From Paralichthys olivaceus (taxonomy: Eukaryota; Chordata; Actinopteri; Pleuronectiformes; Paralichthyidae): a DNA stretch of 64,000 nucleotides. Positions 27,771 through 40,106 of this stretch are shown here, one piece after another; the first letter of the stretch is position 1, and each line of letters starts with the position of its first letter. Location of the stretch: the NCBI RefSeq assembly GCF_024713975.1, contig NC_091093.1, positions 7,992,001-8,056,000 on the forward strand, given 5' to 3'. The notes under the pieces are model-generated. The model was not told where the DNA came from. It did not search any database and saw only the letters and a list, made by a program, of their open reading frames with translations. Both the position numbers and the translations under genes were made by a program.

Positions 27771-28623
27771 ATGTTCTCATAATGTGCTTCACCTTTATAA
27801 GTCATTAGTTTTCTGGATCCTTGATTGATGTGTGTCTCAATTACAGTTTTATACGGTTTGTATCATGCTCTTTATTTCTGAAGCTTATCCATGTCGTGTG
27901 ATGTGTCAGCCAGGTGTGTCGTGTTGGAGTGTGACAGGTTGCATAGTTAGCGGGGACAGGCCGTGACGGACACTCTCTTGGCTGCGAGGGAAACATCAAG
28001 GCTCTCTATATGCAGCCATCATGTGTCACGTGGCATGAGGGCCATCGCCCTGGTGAGGTCCATGACGCCCAGGAATGCTAACGTCTTCAGGCAGCCTGTC
28101 ACATAAATCCAACATCCTGTCCAGCCTCCGGAAGTTTGATGACTCCTCCGATCGGCCCTGACTTCTCAGATGTCAACGACCTACTTTGAGAACTCACCTT
28201 ACCTTCACCTTCAGCTGCGCCGCGTGCAGAGACGCTCTGATTGAGCCCGAGTTAATTGAATTTGGTGAACAAAGGTCTGACGGAGGGGAAGAGGGAGGAA
28301 AGGGAGGGACATCAGTGCTCCAGCAGGGACGAAGATGATGAATTTGCCTCTGGGGTGAGGGCTTGATTCAGTAGAGCATATGAGCCGGTTTCAGTGGGTT
28401 TCATCAGAGCTGGCCTTATGTTGGCTTGGTTGGGTGGAGGGCATGGGAGGTTGGACGGAGACATTTACCAATACACAGGGTCTTATGTAACTCCTCCTCG
28501 TGCTGCACTGGGTCAGTGGCTGCCGAGAAACCTGGTTTGAATATTAGAGGAGAGAGGGAGTTTTCACATTTGAACGGCTCTCTCAGTTTACAGAATCACA
28601 CAGTTTCTGAACAACCTCTTCTG

Positions 28624-28880
28624 GTATCTACTTCCATCCATCCATCAATTATCTATACCGCTTATTCTTTTAGCGTCATGGGAGGGCTGCAGCCAATCCC
28701 AGCTGACCTTGGCGTGAGAGACCCTTGAAAGGTCACCAGTCCATCACAGGGTGGACATACAGAGACAACAACCATTCACACTCAAATTCACACCTACAAG
28801 AAATGTAGAGTCTCCAAGCTACATGTCACTGGACTGCGGGAGGAAGCCGAATTACTCAGAGAAAACCCACAAAATAAAAT
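28624..28880 (+). repeat. ATCCATCC-type fish repeat, best copy
   Basis: CCATCCATCCATCAATTATC, ACCGCTTATTCTTTT, GGGCTGCAGCCAATCCCAGC, CCAGTCCATCACAGGGTGG and CTGCGGGAGGAAGCCG appear in the order usual for a very common teleost non-LTR-type 3' fragment. Other pieces are at 6125-6240 and 37600-37725. Confidence 0.7.
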
Positions 28881-29145
28881 CCAGATCCATTGTGTTTATG
28901 TGAGGAAAAACAACCATGTGGTGCAGGAGCAGCTGATGGCTTCGTCAGTGTATCTATATTCTCTGTGACCGTCGTCTGTTGTTTATCTGTGCAGTCGTCT
29001 CAGAACCTGAGCAGACAGAGGAACAGAGGAAGTGACAGGATGAGGACGATTAGCCCCACCTCCGTCCACCCCACTGCACGTGCACACAGACACACACTGA
29101 CTCATACTTCGTCCTCACATGGAGAACAACACAGCCTCTCACTAA

Positions 29146-29273
<128 letters not shown>

Positions 29274-30268
29274 TGTTTACAGATATGAGTTCTCTAAGGA
29301 TAACATGGATCAGGGGCGCTGATGTGTGAGGGCCGAGATCAGATGAGGTCATCAGCGATGGCGAGCTCAGAGGAGTTTGTCTGCGCTGTGAGGAAGTCAA
29401 CTGTGTGTTTAGAGTCGAGCAGAGGACGCTCTCAGATACAGCACGTCAGAGTGTTTCGATTTTAGCGTCAGCTGACCGTAGAAATGATTACATTTGCATA
29501 CAAAAAAAACTAAATAGATGTTTTCAAATCTGGCATTTTGAAAGAGTGGAGTGAACATTTAATCAGTTTAATCATTTTTGCTTGTAATTGAAAAAGGTCA
29601 AAGTGTTCATGCTTCACAACATACAGCATTTAAATGCATAATTTGCAAGCTCCTGTTAATAAGCTCACAGAGCACCATTTGCATGAGCGGAAAAACAAAC
29701 AACTATTTATAGCACATGAGGGCACATAAGAGAGCATTAACATTGAGCTGCTACTGTGTGAACACACATGTTGGCACATATAGGCATCATCCACCCCCAT
29801 TCTGATCTGTCGCGACTCTGCAAGGTCTCATGTTTGCGGTGGTTCAGCTGTTTCTCAGATCGGCTGCGTCCACTGGGACAGTGCAAACATCATCGCTCAC
29901 AAGCTTCCAGTGAGTGGACAGAAAGAGAGGCTGCACTTAACTGCAAACAAACACACACACACACACACTGTTGATGAGGCGACTTTGGCTCACAGCTTTG
30001 CCACACTGGTCTGAAACAGAACAGAAAATCACTTTCATTCCCAGGGTAGACGCTCTCTTGTTTGCCTTCTTTTGATTTGAATCCTGGTGTTTGGCCACTT
30101 CAGGGAAGCAGGCCGGGGTAAAGACGGGTCAGGGGCAGGCTTTCTGAGGTCAGACTGTGGGAGTTTGTGCTCCTAGTGTAAACACATACAGAGCGTGTTT
30201 ATTTGAATGTAAGAACAAACCGAGCTCTGCTATGACTCCACTGTCACGTCAGCATATGTGTATTTAAT

Positions 30269-30290
30269 GTGTGTGTGTGTGTGTGTGTGT
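30269..30290. repeat. short (GT)n tract
   Basis: Eleven GT units, followed after about 60 bases by a degenerate TTAAGG/GTTAGG stretch. Confidence 0.9.
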
Positions 30291-30339
30291 ATTATAGTAG
30301 TATTATGCATGTTAAAGGGGAATTAAATCAAGTCCACAT

Positions 30340-30460
30340 TTAAAGTTAAGTCAAAGTTAGGTTAAGGGCAAGGCTAAGGTTAAGGTGTAAATTAAGGTTC
30401 AGGTTAGGTTTCGGCTTAGATTAAGGTTAGGCAACTAGTGACTATGGTTACTGTGGTTAT
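30340..30460 (+). repeat. degenerate TTAAGG/GTTAGG tract
   Basis: Words such as GTTAGGTTAAGG, AAGGTTAAGG and GGTTCAGGTTAGG repeat with drift. It looks like the core of the family at 5500-5700 and 30805-31060, without its flanks. Confidence 0.55.
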
Positions 30461-30773
30461 AGTAAGTCTCAAATGAAGTCACAGAGCGTCCTGCATGCCC
30501 AGCTCAGCTGTTTTGCTCCTGACGTGCTGAGAATGTTTAGCAACATTGCATCACAGCAGATCTGCGAATTATTTGAGCCTCAGCCAGCACACGTGGTGAA
30601 GGAGACACTCAGTTCCAGCCCAAACCACAAACAAAAGGAAAAGTCACAGGCTTCGTCCAAGTCAGAAAAACTCTCTGCTGCTGTTTCAGGCCTATAAAAA
30701 AGGTCACAACTATTCCTTTGTTCATATTTTTCATTGTTGGTTTCCCTTATACTTATTTTATATAGTTTGTTTT

Positions 30774-30816
30774 TATAGCCCATATTGACAAATCACAATT
30801 TGTCTCATAGCTGTAC
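30774..30816 (-). repeat. dispersed repeat ending ATGGGCTATACAAAT, inverted piece
   Basis: ATAGCCCATATTGACAAATC and ACAATTTGTCTCATAG are the reverse complement of the 3' part of the 8305 and 18613 copies. Confidence 0.6.
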
Positions 30817-31060
30817 TTGTATCTTTGAGAGGACCATTTTAACCATAGACCCTACAGAGTGGGAGTGGGGACATTTTTGGAAAGTGAGGACATTTTGACT
30901 GGTCCACCCTTGGTTTTAGGGTTAGACTTAGGTTTGGGTTAGGGTAAGGGTTAAATATTTAGCATTTAGTTTTGATGGTTCAGGTAAGGGTAAGGGGCTA
31001 GGGAATGCACTGTCAATGAATATCCTCACTAAGATAGAAGTACAAAGGTTTGTGTGACTG
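30805..31060 (+). repeat. dispersed repeat with GGTTAG-like core, copy 2
   Basis: TGTACTTGTATCTTTGAGAG, then TTTTAGGGTTAGACTTAGG and TATCCTCACTAAGATAGAAG, parallel the 5500-5700 copy; it runs into an imperfect (GT)n tract. Confidence 0.65.
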
Positions 31061-31211
31061 TGTGAGTGTGCGTGAGTGTGTATGTATGTGTGTGTGTGAG
31101 TGTGTATGTGAGTGTGTTTGTGTGTGTATGTGTGTGTGTATGTGTGTGTATGTGTGTGTATGTGTGTGTGTGTATGTGTGTGTATGTATGTGTGTGTATG
31201 TGTGCGTGCGC
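31061..31211. repeat. imperfect (TG)n/(TATG)n tract
   Basis: TG repeats broken by GAGTG and TATG units over about 150 bp, continuous with the preceding dispersed repeat. Confidence 0.9.
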
Positions 31212-31326
31212 GTAGGGAAAACAGGGTCAAGGAGCGAGTAACAGACTTTGGGTCATAACTCCTCTTTGTGCTGGTAGGGGAGGAGGTTTATATAACAAGG
31301 AGAGAAGTACACATGGCATGGCTAAA

Positions 31327-31338
31327 TGTGTGTGTGTG

Positions 31339-31429
<91 letters not shown>
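31327..31429. repeat. (TG)n microsatellite, 103 bp
   Basis: TG run with one CA interruption near its start. Confidence 0.97.
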
Positions 31430-31432
<3 letters not shown>

Positions 31433-31486
31433 GGCAGCAGATGAAAACGTGAGTCTCTACCAACACCTCCATCACAGCTATCATTG

Positions 31487-31488
<2 letters not shown>

Positions 31489-31554
<66 letters not shown>
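31489..31554. repeat. (GT)n microsatellite, 66 bp
   Basis: Pure GT run only 59 bases after the preceding one. Confidence 0.97.
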
Positions 31555-31564
<10 letters not shown>

Positions 31565-34071
31565 CACAAATAAAGCTGTAACTCTCTAAGGAAACAGATG
31601 GAGGCTTCTAGCAAACCCCAGGGTCACAACAAGATAGCAAGATGTATGGATAATATGTGGCATGTTGCATCATGGGAAATATGACGGATACAGTATATGT
31701 GGTATGTAACGTGACCATCGAGAATTGCCTTGCACAATAACAGCGTATGAAACGACCATGTGAAGGGGTCAGGCACAGTGCAGTGAACAAAACGAACATT
31801 GACCACTTATTTGATGGATTTTCAACACCTGCTTGTGCTCGTAGAGAAACAGCGAAGCCACAGAGTCTTCTAAATATAGAAAACCCCTCCAAGGCTCCAA
31901 AGCAGAGAGTTGTTGAAAATATCAGGAGATGGAGAACCTTGCTCATGAAAACTACATGAGCACAATCTACAGTGTATTGTTAAGCCACAAGTTTTAGTGA
32001 ACAATCTCCTCTGGAATTAAAAACCGTCATCGTTTTCTGTCACCATCCCTGCTCTGACCTTCACCCCATCTCCACCATCACCTCAGCAGCCGTTTCTCTC
32101 TCTCTCTCTCCCGGTGTCTCTCCTCTTTACTTCCCCTGCCGGCTTTATCTCATCCTCCTCTCCTCCGTTCACCCTCGCACTGCCAATTGTTTGCATCTAT
32201 TCATGAAAGAGAATTTTCCGGTTTTCTCATTCCATTTAAGCTCAGCCAGCACTAACCCATTGTGCTCTGATGTTCCTCTCAGGCAAGAGGTCTAAATCAG
32301 GCAGGGGGAGACAGCGAGGGGGGGAGGGATATTAGGATGGAGGGAGGGAGGGAGCATGGTGGGGATTTGAGGGTAGGGTAAGAAGGAAGGGTTAGAGGAG
32401 GGGAAAAGCAGAGAGGGAGAGGTGTAAGATGTACAATGGGAAAGAAAAGCTAAATAAGCAGAGATGTTACAGCGCCGACAGGCTCAAGCAGCCATATGCT
32501 CAAGTGAACTTAATTTTGGCCCATGACCGCTCCTGCTCTCCATCCTCACTCTCTCCTGTCTCCTGAAAATGTCCTTTTGTAAAACGCAGATTTTCCTTAC
32601 ATGCTAATGTCACTCTCGCTCTTTTTCTTTTGCCACTATGCATAATTTTCCTTCTCTAATATCAGTTGTGGATAAAAATCCGCTCTTATGTTTTTTATCA
32701 CTTGACATCCAGCGCACAGACCGGCTCACTGTGTGGTGACTTAGCCCACTTTGCAGCATGGCATAAAGCTCCAGTGCTTATGAGGTTTAAAAGCCACCAG
32801 AGCTACTTGCACTAATACAAGTTGGTGCATTTGAATGTAGCGAAGTGGAGCATGCTGATATCAACACTAGTCTGAGCAGACATGGAGATAGGAGCTTGTT
32901 TAAAGTAGTTTTACAGCGTGGTAGCAGAAAAGAAAGAACAGTTAATGCACAGGATGTGGATAAATAACACTGGATTGAAAGTTATTATGGTCACCAGAGA
33001 TCACATGTAGAGAGGAAACAGTGTTACAGCTATCAGAATTATCATGGCATTTTTAAAATGTGCCGAAAATGTTCAAAAAGTACTGGTACACAAACTGAAG
33101 TAATGGCAACAAGTAATACATAGTATATCTATTATGAATAGAAATAATAATAGCACCAATAACATATCAAGTGTGCCACATTAACATTGAAGAGGTAAGG
33201 CTCACTGAAGTAACTGTTTGTTTTACAATGAAAACTTCCTGTGATTCAGGTTTAAAACGAAACATTAAGCAAGTAAATCAACTCTGCATTTAAAAACAAC
33301 ACAACCATTGAGAAAAGGTTTTTACATGTAAAAACAATATAACCATTTGTTAACAAATCCAATGTCAGATGTTGATGGACAAAAAAGTGATGCAGAGCCG
33401 GAGTGGAGGAGAGTCAAGACAAAATGTCTCAAATTTGGCGACTGTGGATGTTTCTCGCTATGGCCAGAGCACGAGCAGCTCATGCTGTTACAGAACAACG
33501 CAATGCATTCACTTTGATTCATTAATGGTAGAAAATAAAGTATAAAACCAGCCCAGGGTCCGGGAACATCTGGCATCTGGGCTGCATGTGACCTGCAAGA
33601 CAGTTTGATGCAGCCTGAGATAATTGCATCAAGGCAAAAAGAAACCGCACTGTTGGATGATGATGGATGGTGTTTTGCTTCCTCTCTTTGGCAGCAATCA
33701 GAAACAATACTAAACTCACTGTTCACTTAGGCGTTTGGTTTTGTGCAACATATTGTGAATGTTGAGACTGAGTTCACGTCCTTGAGTTCTAACATTCAGT
33801 TTATTTCAATGATGATTTGTCTTTTTTCAGGCTCTGCGTCACTCCCCCAGTCTGAATGCCATTTCGGAGGCGGACAGGTCTGTTTCAGCCAACTCTCTGA
33901 ACATTTCAGTTTCATCTTTCTCACTTTTGATCGGCTGTGAATGCTGTCGCTGTTTGTGTCTCTTAGCAGCTTCTTTTCACACGTACAAACACACCAATGT
34001 GTAATTTGAATCCCTGTCCGGGGCCCTGTTTACTGTCACCACATTGTCCTGTGAATGTGTTTTTTTCTGAG

Positions 34072-34126
34072 CATCCATCCATCCATAGTTTCACAACCCC
34101 TCTGTGAAACTATGGATGGATGGATG
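34072..34126. repeat. perfect 24-bp inverted repeat with 7-base loop
   Basis: Arms 34072-34095 and 34103-34126 are exact reverse complements. The outer parts are (CATC)n/(GATG)n, but the inner 12 bases (ATAGTTTCACA region) are not simple repeat. More GGATGGAT units follow at 34141-34166. Confidence 0.9.
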
Positions 34127-34619
34127 TAAGGAAAGATGGGTTTGGAAAGATGGATGGATGGATGGATAATGAGGGAAAGGAAAAGCTGTCATAGCCTCAC
34201 ATCATCTAATTTTCATATTGGTGCATTGGTAAATGACACCAGGTTGCTGAGAACCAATTCTCATCCACAGAAATGAGATAATTCTCATCCAAGTTTACTG
34301 AAATGAGCTGAAAGAAAACAGTCAGAAACTTATTTATTTTTATTGATGTGCTAAACAGAAAAAAGGGAAAAAAAGATATTTCCCAGCAACACTTCATTCC
34401 CCGAAACTTCGTCCCAATTACTGTGGGTAATCCACAGACTTTGCTGTCAACAGTTTTCCTGTGAACTGCTGAAGAAATAGTTGCTCTGAAAATGGTCTGC
34501 AGTGAGTTCTGTGGATTATCAAGTCTCATAGAGACACTGATTTTATAAAGACTTGATGCTTTTTTCACATGCACTTATTTCGTTGGTTCTTTGTAGTCTG
34601 GGTTAAGAGGAAGTTCAAA

Positions 34620-35400
34620 AGTTTAAAGGTCCCATATTGAAGAACGTGAGATTTCTATATCTAATCTGATTATAAAACGGATCTAGGTGCTAAATACAAA
34701 ACAGTCAATCCATGCAAGATGCACAAGCACATATTCAGAAACTGCTTTTAAAAGAGCTGTAACTAAGTCGCTTTTAGACGTTTGTCCGGAGGTTTGTCTT
34801 CCACATATGAAGAATGCACCAGGAGACTGTCCAGTCAGATGCTTTTGCAACAACTGGAAAATCTCCTGAACATTCAGAGGAGGGCTAGTGTCACTGGAGC
34901 ATGCAGGAGGAAGGAGATAACATGTCAATTCCACTGTGGAAATCATATGTCTTTGTTTGCAACACATCAGCACCGGCATCAACTTTTCCAAAAGCTCTCC
35001 AATCTCATTGACTTTCCAAGTTGACATCTTTGTCAGTGTCTTCTACATGTGTGGCACTACTTTTTCATTTTGAGATATTTGTATTGTCCAGTTGCACGTC
35101 CAGCGCGAATTCAAAATGCAAACATCTCGCTCACTCTGACATTTTACCAGAGAGCTGAAAGGACAAGTCCTGAAAAATGCCCACAGCAGCATTTGTGTTC
35201 TTACACGCAGCCCCTCTGGAAAATTTCTGGAAAAATGTCTGGACTTCAGTACATGTTTCAAAGCAGCTTTTGTGATGTCACAATGAAACAGTAACCGCCC
35301 ACAGCAATGCCCGCAGCAAGGCCCAATCAAACCTGCCCACCAGCCTTGCAGCACATATCTGTGAAACCTTCCAGATTTGATCTCTGTCTCTCTTTCAGCT
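34620..35400. repeat. probable dispersed-repeat mosaic
   Basis: Begins AAAGGTCCCATATTG and continues with CAATCCATGCAAGATGCACA and ATATTCAGAAACTGC, which resemble the start of a fish hAT-like element as I recall it. Later parts (GTGATGTCACAATGAAACAG) look like a second piece. No ends can be fixed. Confidence 0.35.
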
Positions 35401-36067
35401 TTTTAACGTTATTCTTCTTCTGATGGCGGATCAATTTCATTTTGCTGTTTTAAGCTTTCTGTTTCACCAATCCCACTATTTTATGAGTTATACGGTGTGA
35501 AAACCAGCTGCTATTACCACAGTGTGTGTGGACGCAAATCTTGCTTACTCAAGGGATGAAATCCAATCGCCTGGAGTCAGGGCTTCTGAAAAAGGATAAG
35601 CTGCTTGACGGCTTTCTCTCCATCGCTGCTGCCCAGGCGAAGCATACTTCTGATCATTTCCCTACAAACTAGCAGCTTTCATGCACTCGCATTAATTTCA
35701 CCGACAGTCTTTTGACACTACTTTCAATCAATCCCATTGAAAACTCTTCATGACCGGGCTGCAAGGGAAACTATTCCTTTCCCTTGTGGTAATCCACTCA
35801 CTATATTCCACTCAGTCCCAGCTAACCGATTGTCCAACTCCATGATGTCCCCAATGGTGAAGATGTAGGTTTCTGTGACATCTGCGACAACACACACTCT
35901 TGTGGCTGACCTCCACGCACACTGGCACTGTGCTGGTCCGTCTGGGGATGCTGGAGGCAGGGGCAGGGGGCTCTGCCACTATTGCATTGGACCTGGACCC
36001 TCTTACCCAAACACTTCCAAATGGTCCTGGGGTTTAAACGGGAAGCATGCAACTGCAGAATCATCAG

Positions 36068-36155
36068 TTAATGCCGATTGAATCCTTCCCATTGCGGACA
36101 AAAGTCAGATGTGAGAAGGTGTTAGTGGGTTTTTTGACTAGTGGAAAAGGGGCTG
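36068..36155 (+). repeat. dispersed repeat (GACAAAAGTCAGATG), copy 2
   Basis: Matches 9955-10045: CGATTGAATCCTTCCCATT, GACAAAAGTCAGATG and GTGGGTTTTTTGACTAGTGG. Confidence 0.6.
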
Positions 36156-36709
36156 CAGCCACATTATCACAATGTGACTTGTGTTGCTCAGATAACTGAC
36201 CTACTCTTACGTGAACTCCAGTGAGAGATGTGAGAGAGTAGATGCAAACCTACATCATCTCAAAATCACAATATCTTCTTGTGGAAAACAAAACCAGAAA
36301 TGAGTTAAATATGTGACCTTTAAATCCTCTTGTTTTCTCTGGATCAGGGCTGTAATATTTAGGTCACGTGGAAGCAGCTGATGTTAGCTGGGGGGACAGT
36401 TGCCATTCTGATAAGTGGTGTAGTTCAACACCTCCTGGACGGCCTGCGGGGCATCAAACTACCTCTGCTGGGGCGACACGCTTGCCACCATATGGTGCCG
36501 TTCTGCAGTGACCCCAGCTTGTCAGTCTGATCTGTGGTCAGGACCTGACAAAGGCAGAAATTCACCTCATCGAATCAGCAGCATCTCCAAAAGGCCTCCA
36601 ATGCTTTCCTGATAGAGAAGAAGAAATTTCATCCTCGAGTGCTCAGAGCACTTTTCACTTCTAATGAGATTAGTGTGATATTTTGTCATCTCATGAGGGG
36701 GTCGCTACA

Positions 36710-36733
36710 CACACACACACACACTCACACACA
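36710..36733. repeat. short (CA)n tract
   Basis: CA repeats with a single CT interruption. Confidence 0.85.
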
Positions 36734-37599
36734 TGCTGATTTCCTTAAAACAGGCATCCCAGAGACTTGCTAGTGGCATCATCTCCGCCTGTGTGAATTT
36801 AAAAAACTCCCCCAGTGTGGATATTGTGTGCCGCAGGGCACATTGGTTTGATGAGTCTAATCCCTTGTCTGAAGAAACAAAAAGTGTTAAGTGTAAAGTG
36901 CTGAGGATCAGTGTGAGTGATGGCGTACAGAAGCCCATCTCTCCCAATCCCACACAGGCTCCTAATCCGAGAAGATCAAGTGTAACCAGGCTGGAAATGT
37001 GACTGGGCGGGAGCCAGTTTGATGCTTTCGGTTATGTTGACTCACAACGTGATCACTCCTGGCGCACGACAAACACAACTCGTCATGCCTGTCTATCCTT
37101 TTGTAGCTTTTTCCACAGAAATTCTTTTCATTCTCATTCAAATATGAAATTTACTATATCAAATGCACAAACTGCTTTTTTTTAGATATTTGAATTTGAG
37201 TATTTCTTCAGAATAAACACAGATGTTTGTGCATGGGGGCGGAATAATGTGCCAGGTTCATGTGCAGCCATGCGTGACCTTTGCAGTAAACATCTGTGTG
37301 AATACTTTGCATGCTGATATGATGTTATACATGCTCAACGAAACCTCAACTGTTAATTTTCACAGTCCAATGCAGCATCATTCAAAGCCGAGTGGCGGTA
37401 AAATTAACTGAGCACATGCAAGGAGCATTTACATGAGTCTATTTTTAAACCAGGCAGTGTGATTTGTTGTTTTGTTTGTCTGTATGTGACCATGAAGGTT
37501 ACACGTCAGTGCCACATGCTCTTATAAAATAAATACAACTGATTGCATCCACTCTAATGTTACGGTTTTACATTTCAGACTCAAAACATTTTTACTGTC

Positions 37600-37725
37600 T
37601 ATTTAGAGTCTCCAATCAACCTAACCCCAATCTGCATCTCTTTGGACAGTAGCAGGAACCCGGTGAAAACCCACGCAGACATGGGGAGAACATACAAACA
37701 GAGATGATAGCCTGAAGGTAGCCAG
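37600..37725 (+). repeat. ATCCATCC-type fish repeat, 3' part
   Basis: TTTAGAGTCTCCAATCAACC, CCCCAATCTGCATCTCTTTG and CCACGCAGACATGGGGAGAA continue the 3' half of the family seen at 28624. Confidence 0.7.
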
Positions 37726-37744
37726 TGAGTCACAGAAAAGTCAT

Positions 37745-37890
37745 CTTACATCAGTTGTCAGTGCACGTTCATGTGTTTTTGGGGCGTGGACGAGAGGGCT
37801 GATGGGAGAGGGTGATATGTATTGGTTGCATAATTTCAAAGTGTAGGCTGCTCTTACTAGCTTCCCAGGATTACCAACCCTAGCCCTAAT
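37745..37890 (+). repeat. dispersed repeat (CAGTGCACGTTCATGTG), copy 2
   Basis: Same block order as 27610-27770, ending CCAGGATTACCAACCCTAGC; about 10 kb apart in direct orientation. Confidence 0.7.
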
Positions 37891-39289
37891 GTGTACAATT
37901 CTCTTTTAATCACTTGTCTTCCTCTGGACTGTTTTTTTTCTTTTCCACACAAGACATGTCACTGGACCAAAAACAAAACGCATAAAAAGCAGCTCTTCTT
38001 CGACTATAATGAGAAACATTGGTTGCAGGTCAAACTCCTCTCTCTTCTCTGTGTGCTATCCACCCGTTTCCTCAGCTACCTCAACCTTGCAAGCAAAAAG
38101 CACCTACACCTCTATTTATTTCTTCTTTTTTTGGATCAGGTTGATTCTTCTGTGAGGCTGAGTTGTCAAACATGTCACTACATGCAGTGTGTAGTTTTCT
38201 TTACTGAAATTTATGGATTTTGCTATTAAGTATGTGTGTGATTGACATCATGTTGGATTTCAACCCTCCTGCTGCGTAACTGCTAAAGCACCTGTAGTCG
38301 AGAACTCATGAAAAAGTGAGTGAGACCTGTGCTGGGAACAAATCCTATAGGTGTGAAAAGCAAAAAAGGACAGAAACTGATGTTGAAACATGCTGGATGG
38401 ACAAATTCTTTCTTTATTATTCAATTTCACAGAGATTACAGTTCTGATCTTATTCACCATGTTACGTTTCCATCTATTTACCGCTGGCAGCTTTGAAGTG
38501 AGAAGGGGGCTTTAAAGTGCGGCAGGTATAGGCTAACAAGGCATCTAAGCCTGCGACGAAGAAGACACGGAGATGTGTAGTGTCTCTCCTGATCCACGGG
38601 GACTGGGGAAAAGTAGGCCAGGCACGGTGTCAGACTGCTGCGAGGATCAGGACGCTGAAGTTGTTGTTGACTTGTGATCAAAGTTTCTTTTCTCACTTTG
38701 GATGTCAGGAATCTCATAGAGAGAAAGAGAGAGAGAGAGATTTTAAATATCCCACACACATACACACACACAGGTCATATGTTTTAGCAGTGAGGCTTTT
38801 CAGCTGAACACTGCGTCACACATTGCCACCCAGTACTACCCAGTATTTTAATAAATCATCTTTTCTGATGATGAACTATAACCCACCTTCCCCATTAAAA
38901 GACACATAAACATGAGAGGAAGGAGCACAGACAATCCAGTTGGAGACCAAATAAGCAGACACATGAGTCACAGTAGGAATCTTATGGTGATGCAACTGGA
39001 GACAGCATTTCTAATTTTAGTATGTCAGCTCCGGTCCCTGAAAGGGGCAATGGATATCTGCAAGGGCACTGGGTAAGACTGAAGGGTGAATATCTGCAGT
39101 TGATGCTTCATCACTTGGGTCTCCTCATCTTCTGGAGATTAGTTTACATGTACATCACCAGACTCTTATGGAGAAGACGCATCATTCCTTACTGATCAGG
39201 CTAATGAATGTATTCATGCCCTGAGTTCATCGACGGCCATTTGACTCATTTGCAATTAGAAGGCTCTTTGGTGTGTTGACAAACTGTTC

Positions 39290-39855
39290 GGCTCTAGCGC
39301 GCGCACAACTCTGGAAGAGACAGAGGCATCAAAACAGCCAGGGGACGCTGAGGCTCGTCACGTGTTGTTTGCCCCCCCAGAGTCCTGTCTGACTCCTTCC
39401 TGAGTTATAATCAGACGGCGAATCACGGAATCCCGTGCGAGCCCGTGGATGCGGACGCGCGCCTTGCGAGCGCACACCCGGTCCGGTGGTGCCTGGGATT
39501 GGGTGGAGTGGGGGGGGGAGGGGGCGGCGGCTGCAGCGGACGCAGGGTCGTGATTGGTTCAGTTCGCCGCCAAACTTGTTGACTCACAGCTCTCCATCCT
39601 CCACGGCGCGGAGCTGTCCAGGGTCCAGTGGTGCTGAAACTCTCACCTCCCGACGCGCCTTAGGAATTATCTCCTCTTTTTTTTGTTCTCTTCATCTTTG
39701 TTTCACTCCTCTCACCGAGCTTGAAGAAAGTTATATGCTCTCTCCGTGCGACACGTCCAGACGTCTCGTTTAAGCGTCACCGCCCTCGCCAAGAGCGCAC
39801 CAAGCCCTCAACTTCTTCTTAGCCGGTCACAGAGAGGAGTCTCCGAGGCGCAGCC
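39290..39855 (+). promoter_or_regulatory. CpG-rich promoter region of cplx3
   Basis: CpG density rises sharply compared with the preceding kilobases. Visible candidate sites are an E-box CACGTG at 39359, a GC box GGGGCGG at 39521, an inverted CCAAT (ATTGG) at 39553, and an AP-1-type TGACTCA at 39580. I see no TATA box, as is common for CpG-island promoters. The transcription start is not fixed. Confidence 0.6.
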
Positions 39856-40013
39856 ATGTCGTTCATGGTGAAGCACATGGTGGGGGGGCAGCTGAAGAAC
39901 CTGACGGGTGGACTGACGGAGGAGAAACCCGAGGCAGAGAAGACAGATGCCGCCGCGCAGGGGATGACCCAGGAGGAATTTGAACAATATCAGCAACAGT
40001 TAGAGGAGGAAAA
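39856..40013 (+). CDS. cplx3: cplx3 coding exon 1
   Basis: Encodes residues 1-53, from MSFMVKHM through the [13 protein letters not shown] helix start. It ends two bases into a lysine codon before GTAAGG. Confidence 0.95.
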
Positions 40014-40057
40014 GTAAGGCGATGATTGAAGCTTGTGAAGTTGTCATGGAAATCTAG

Positions 40058-40106
<49 letters not shown>

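Noticed and set aside
35822..36064. 80-residue minus-strand frame with many cysteines and prolines
   Set aside because: Adjacent to a dispersed repeat, no family match, no splice or promoter context.
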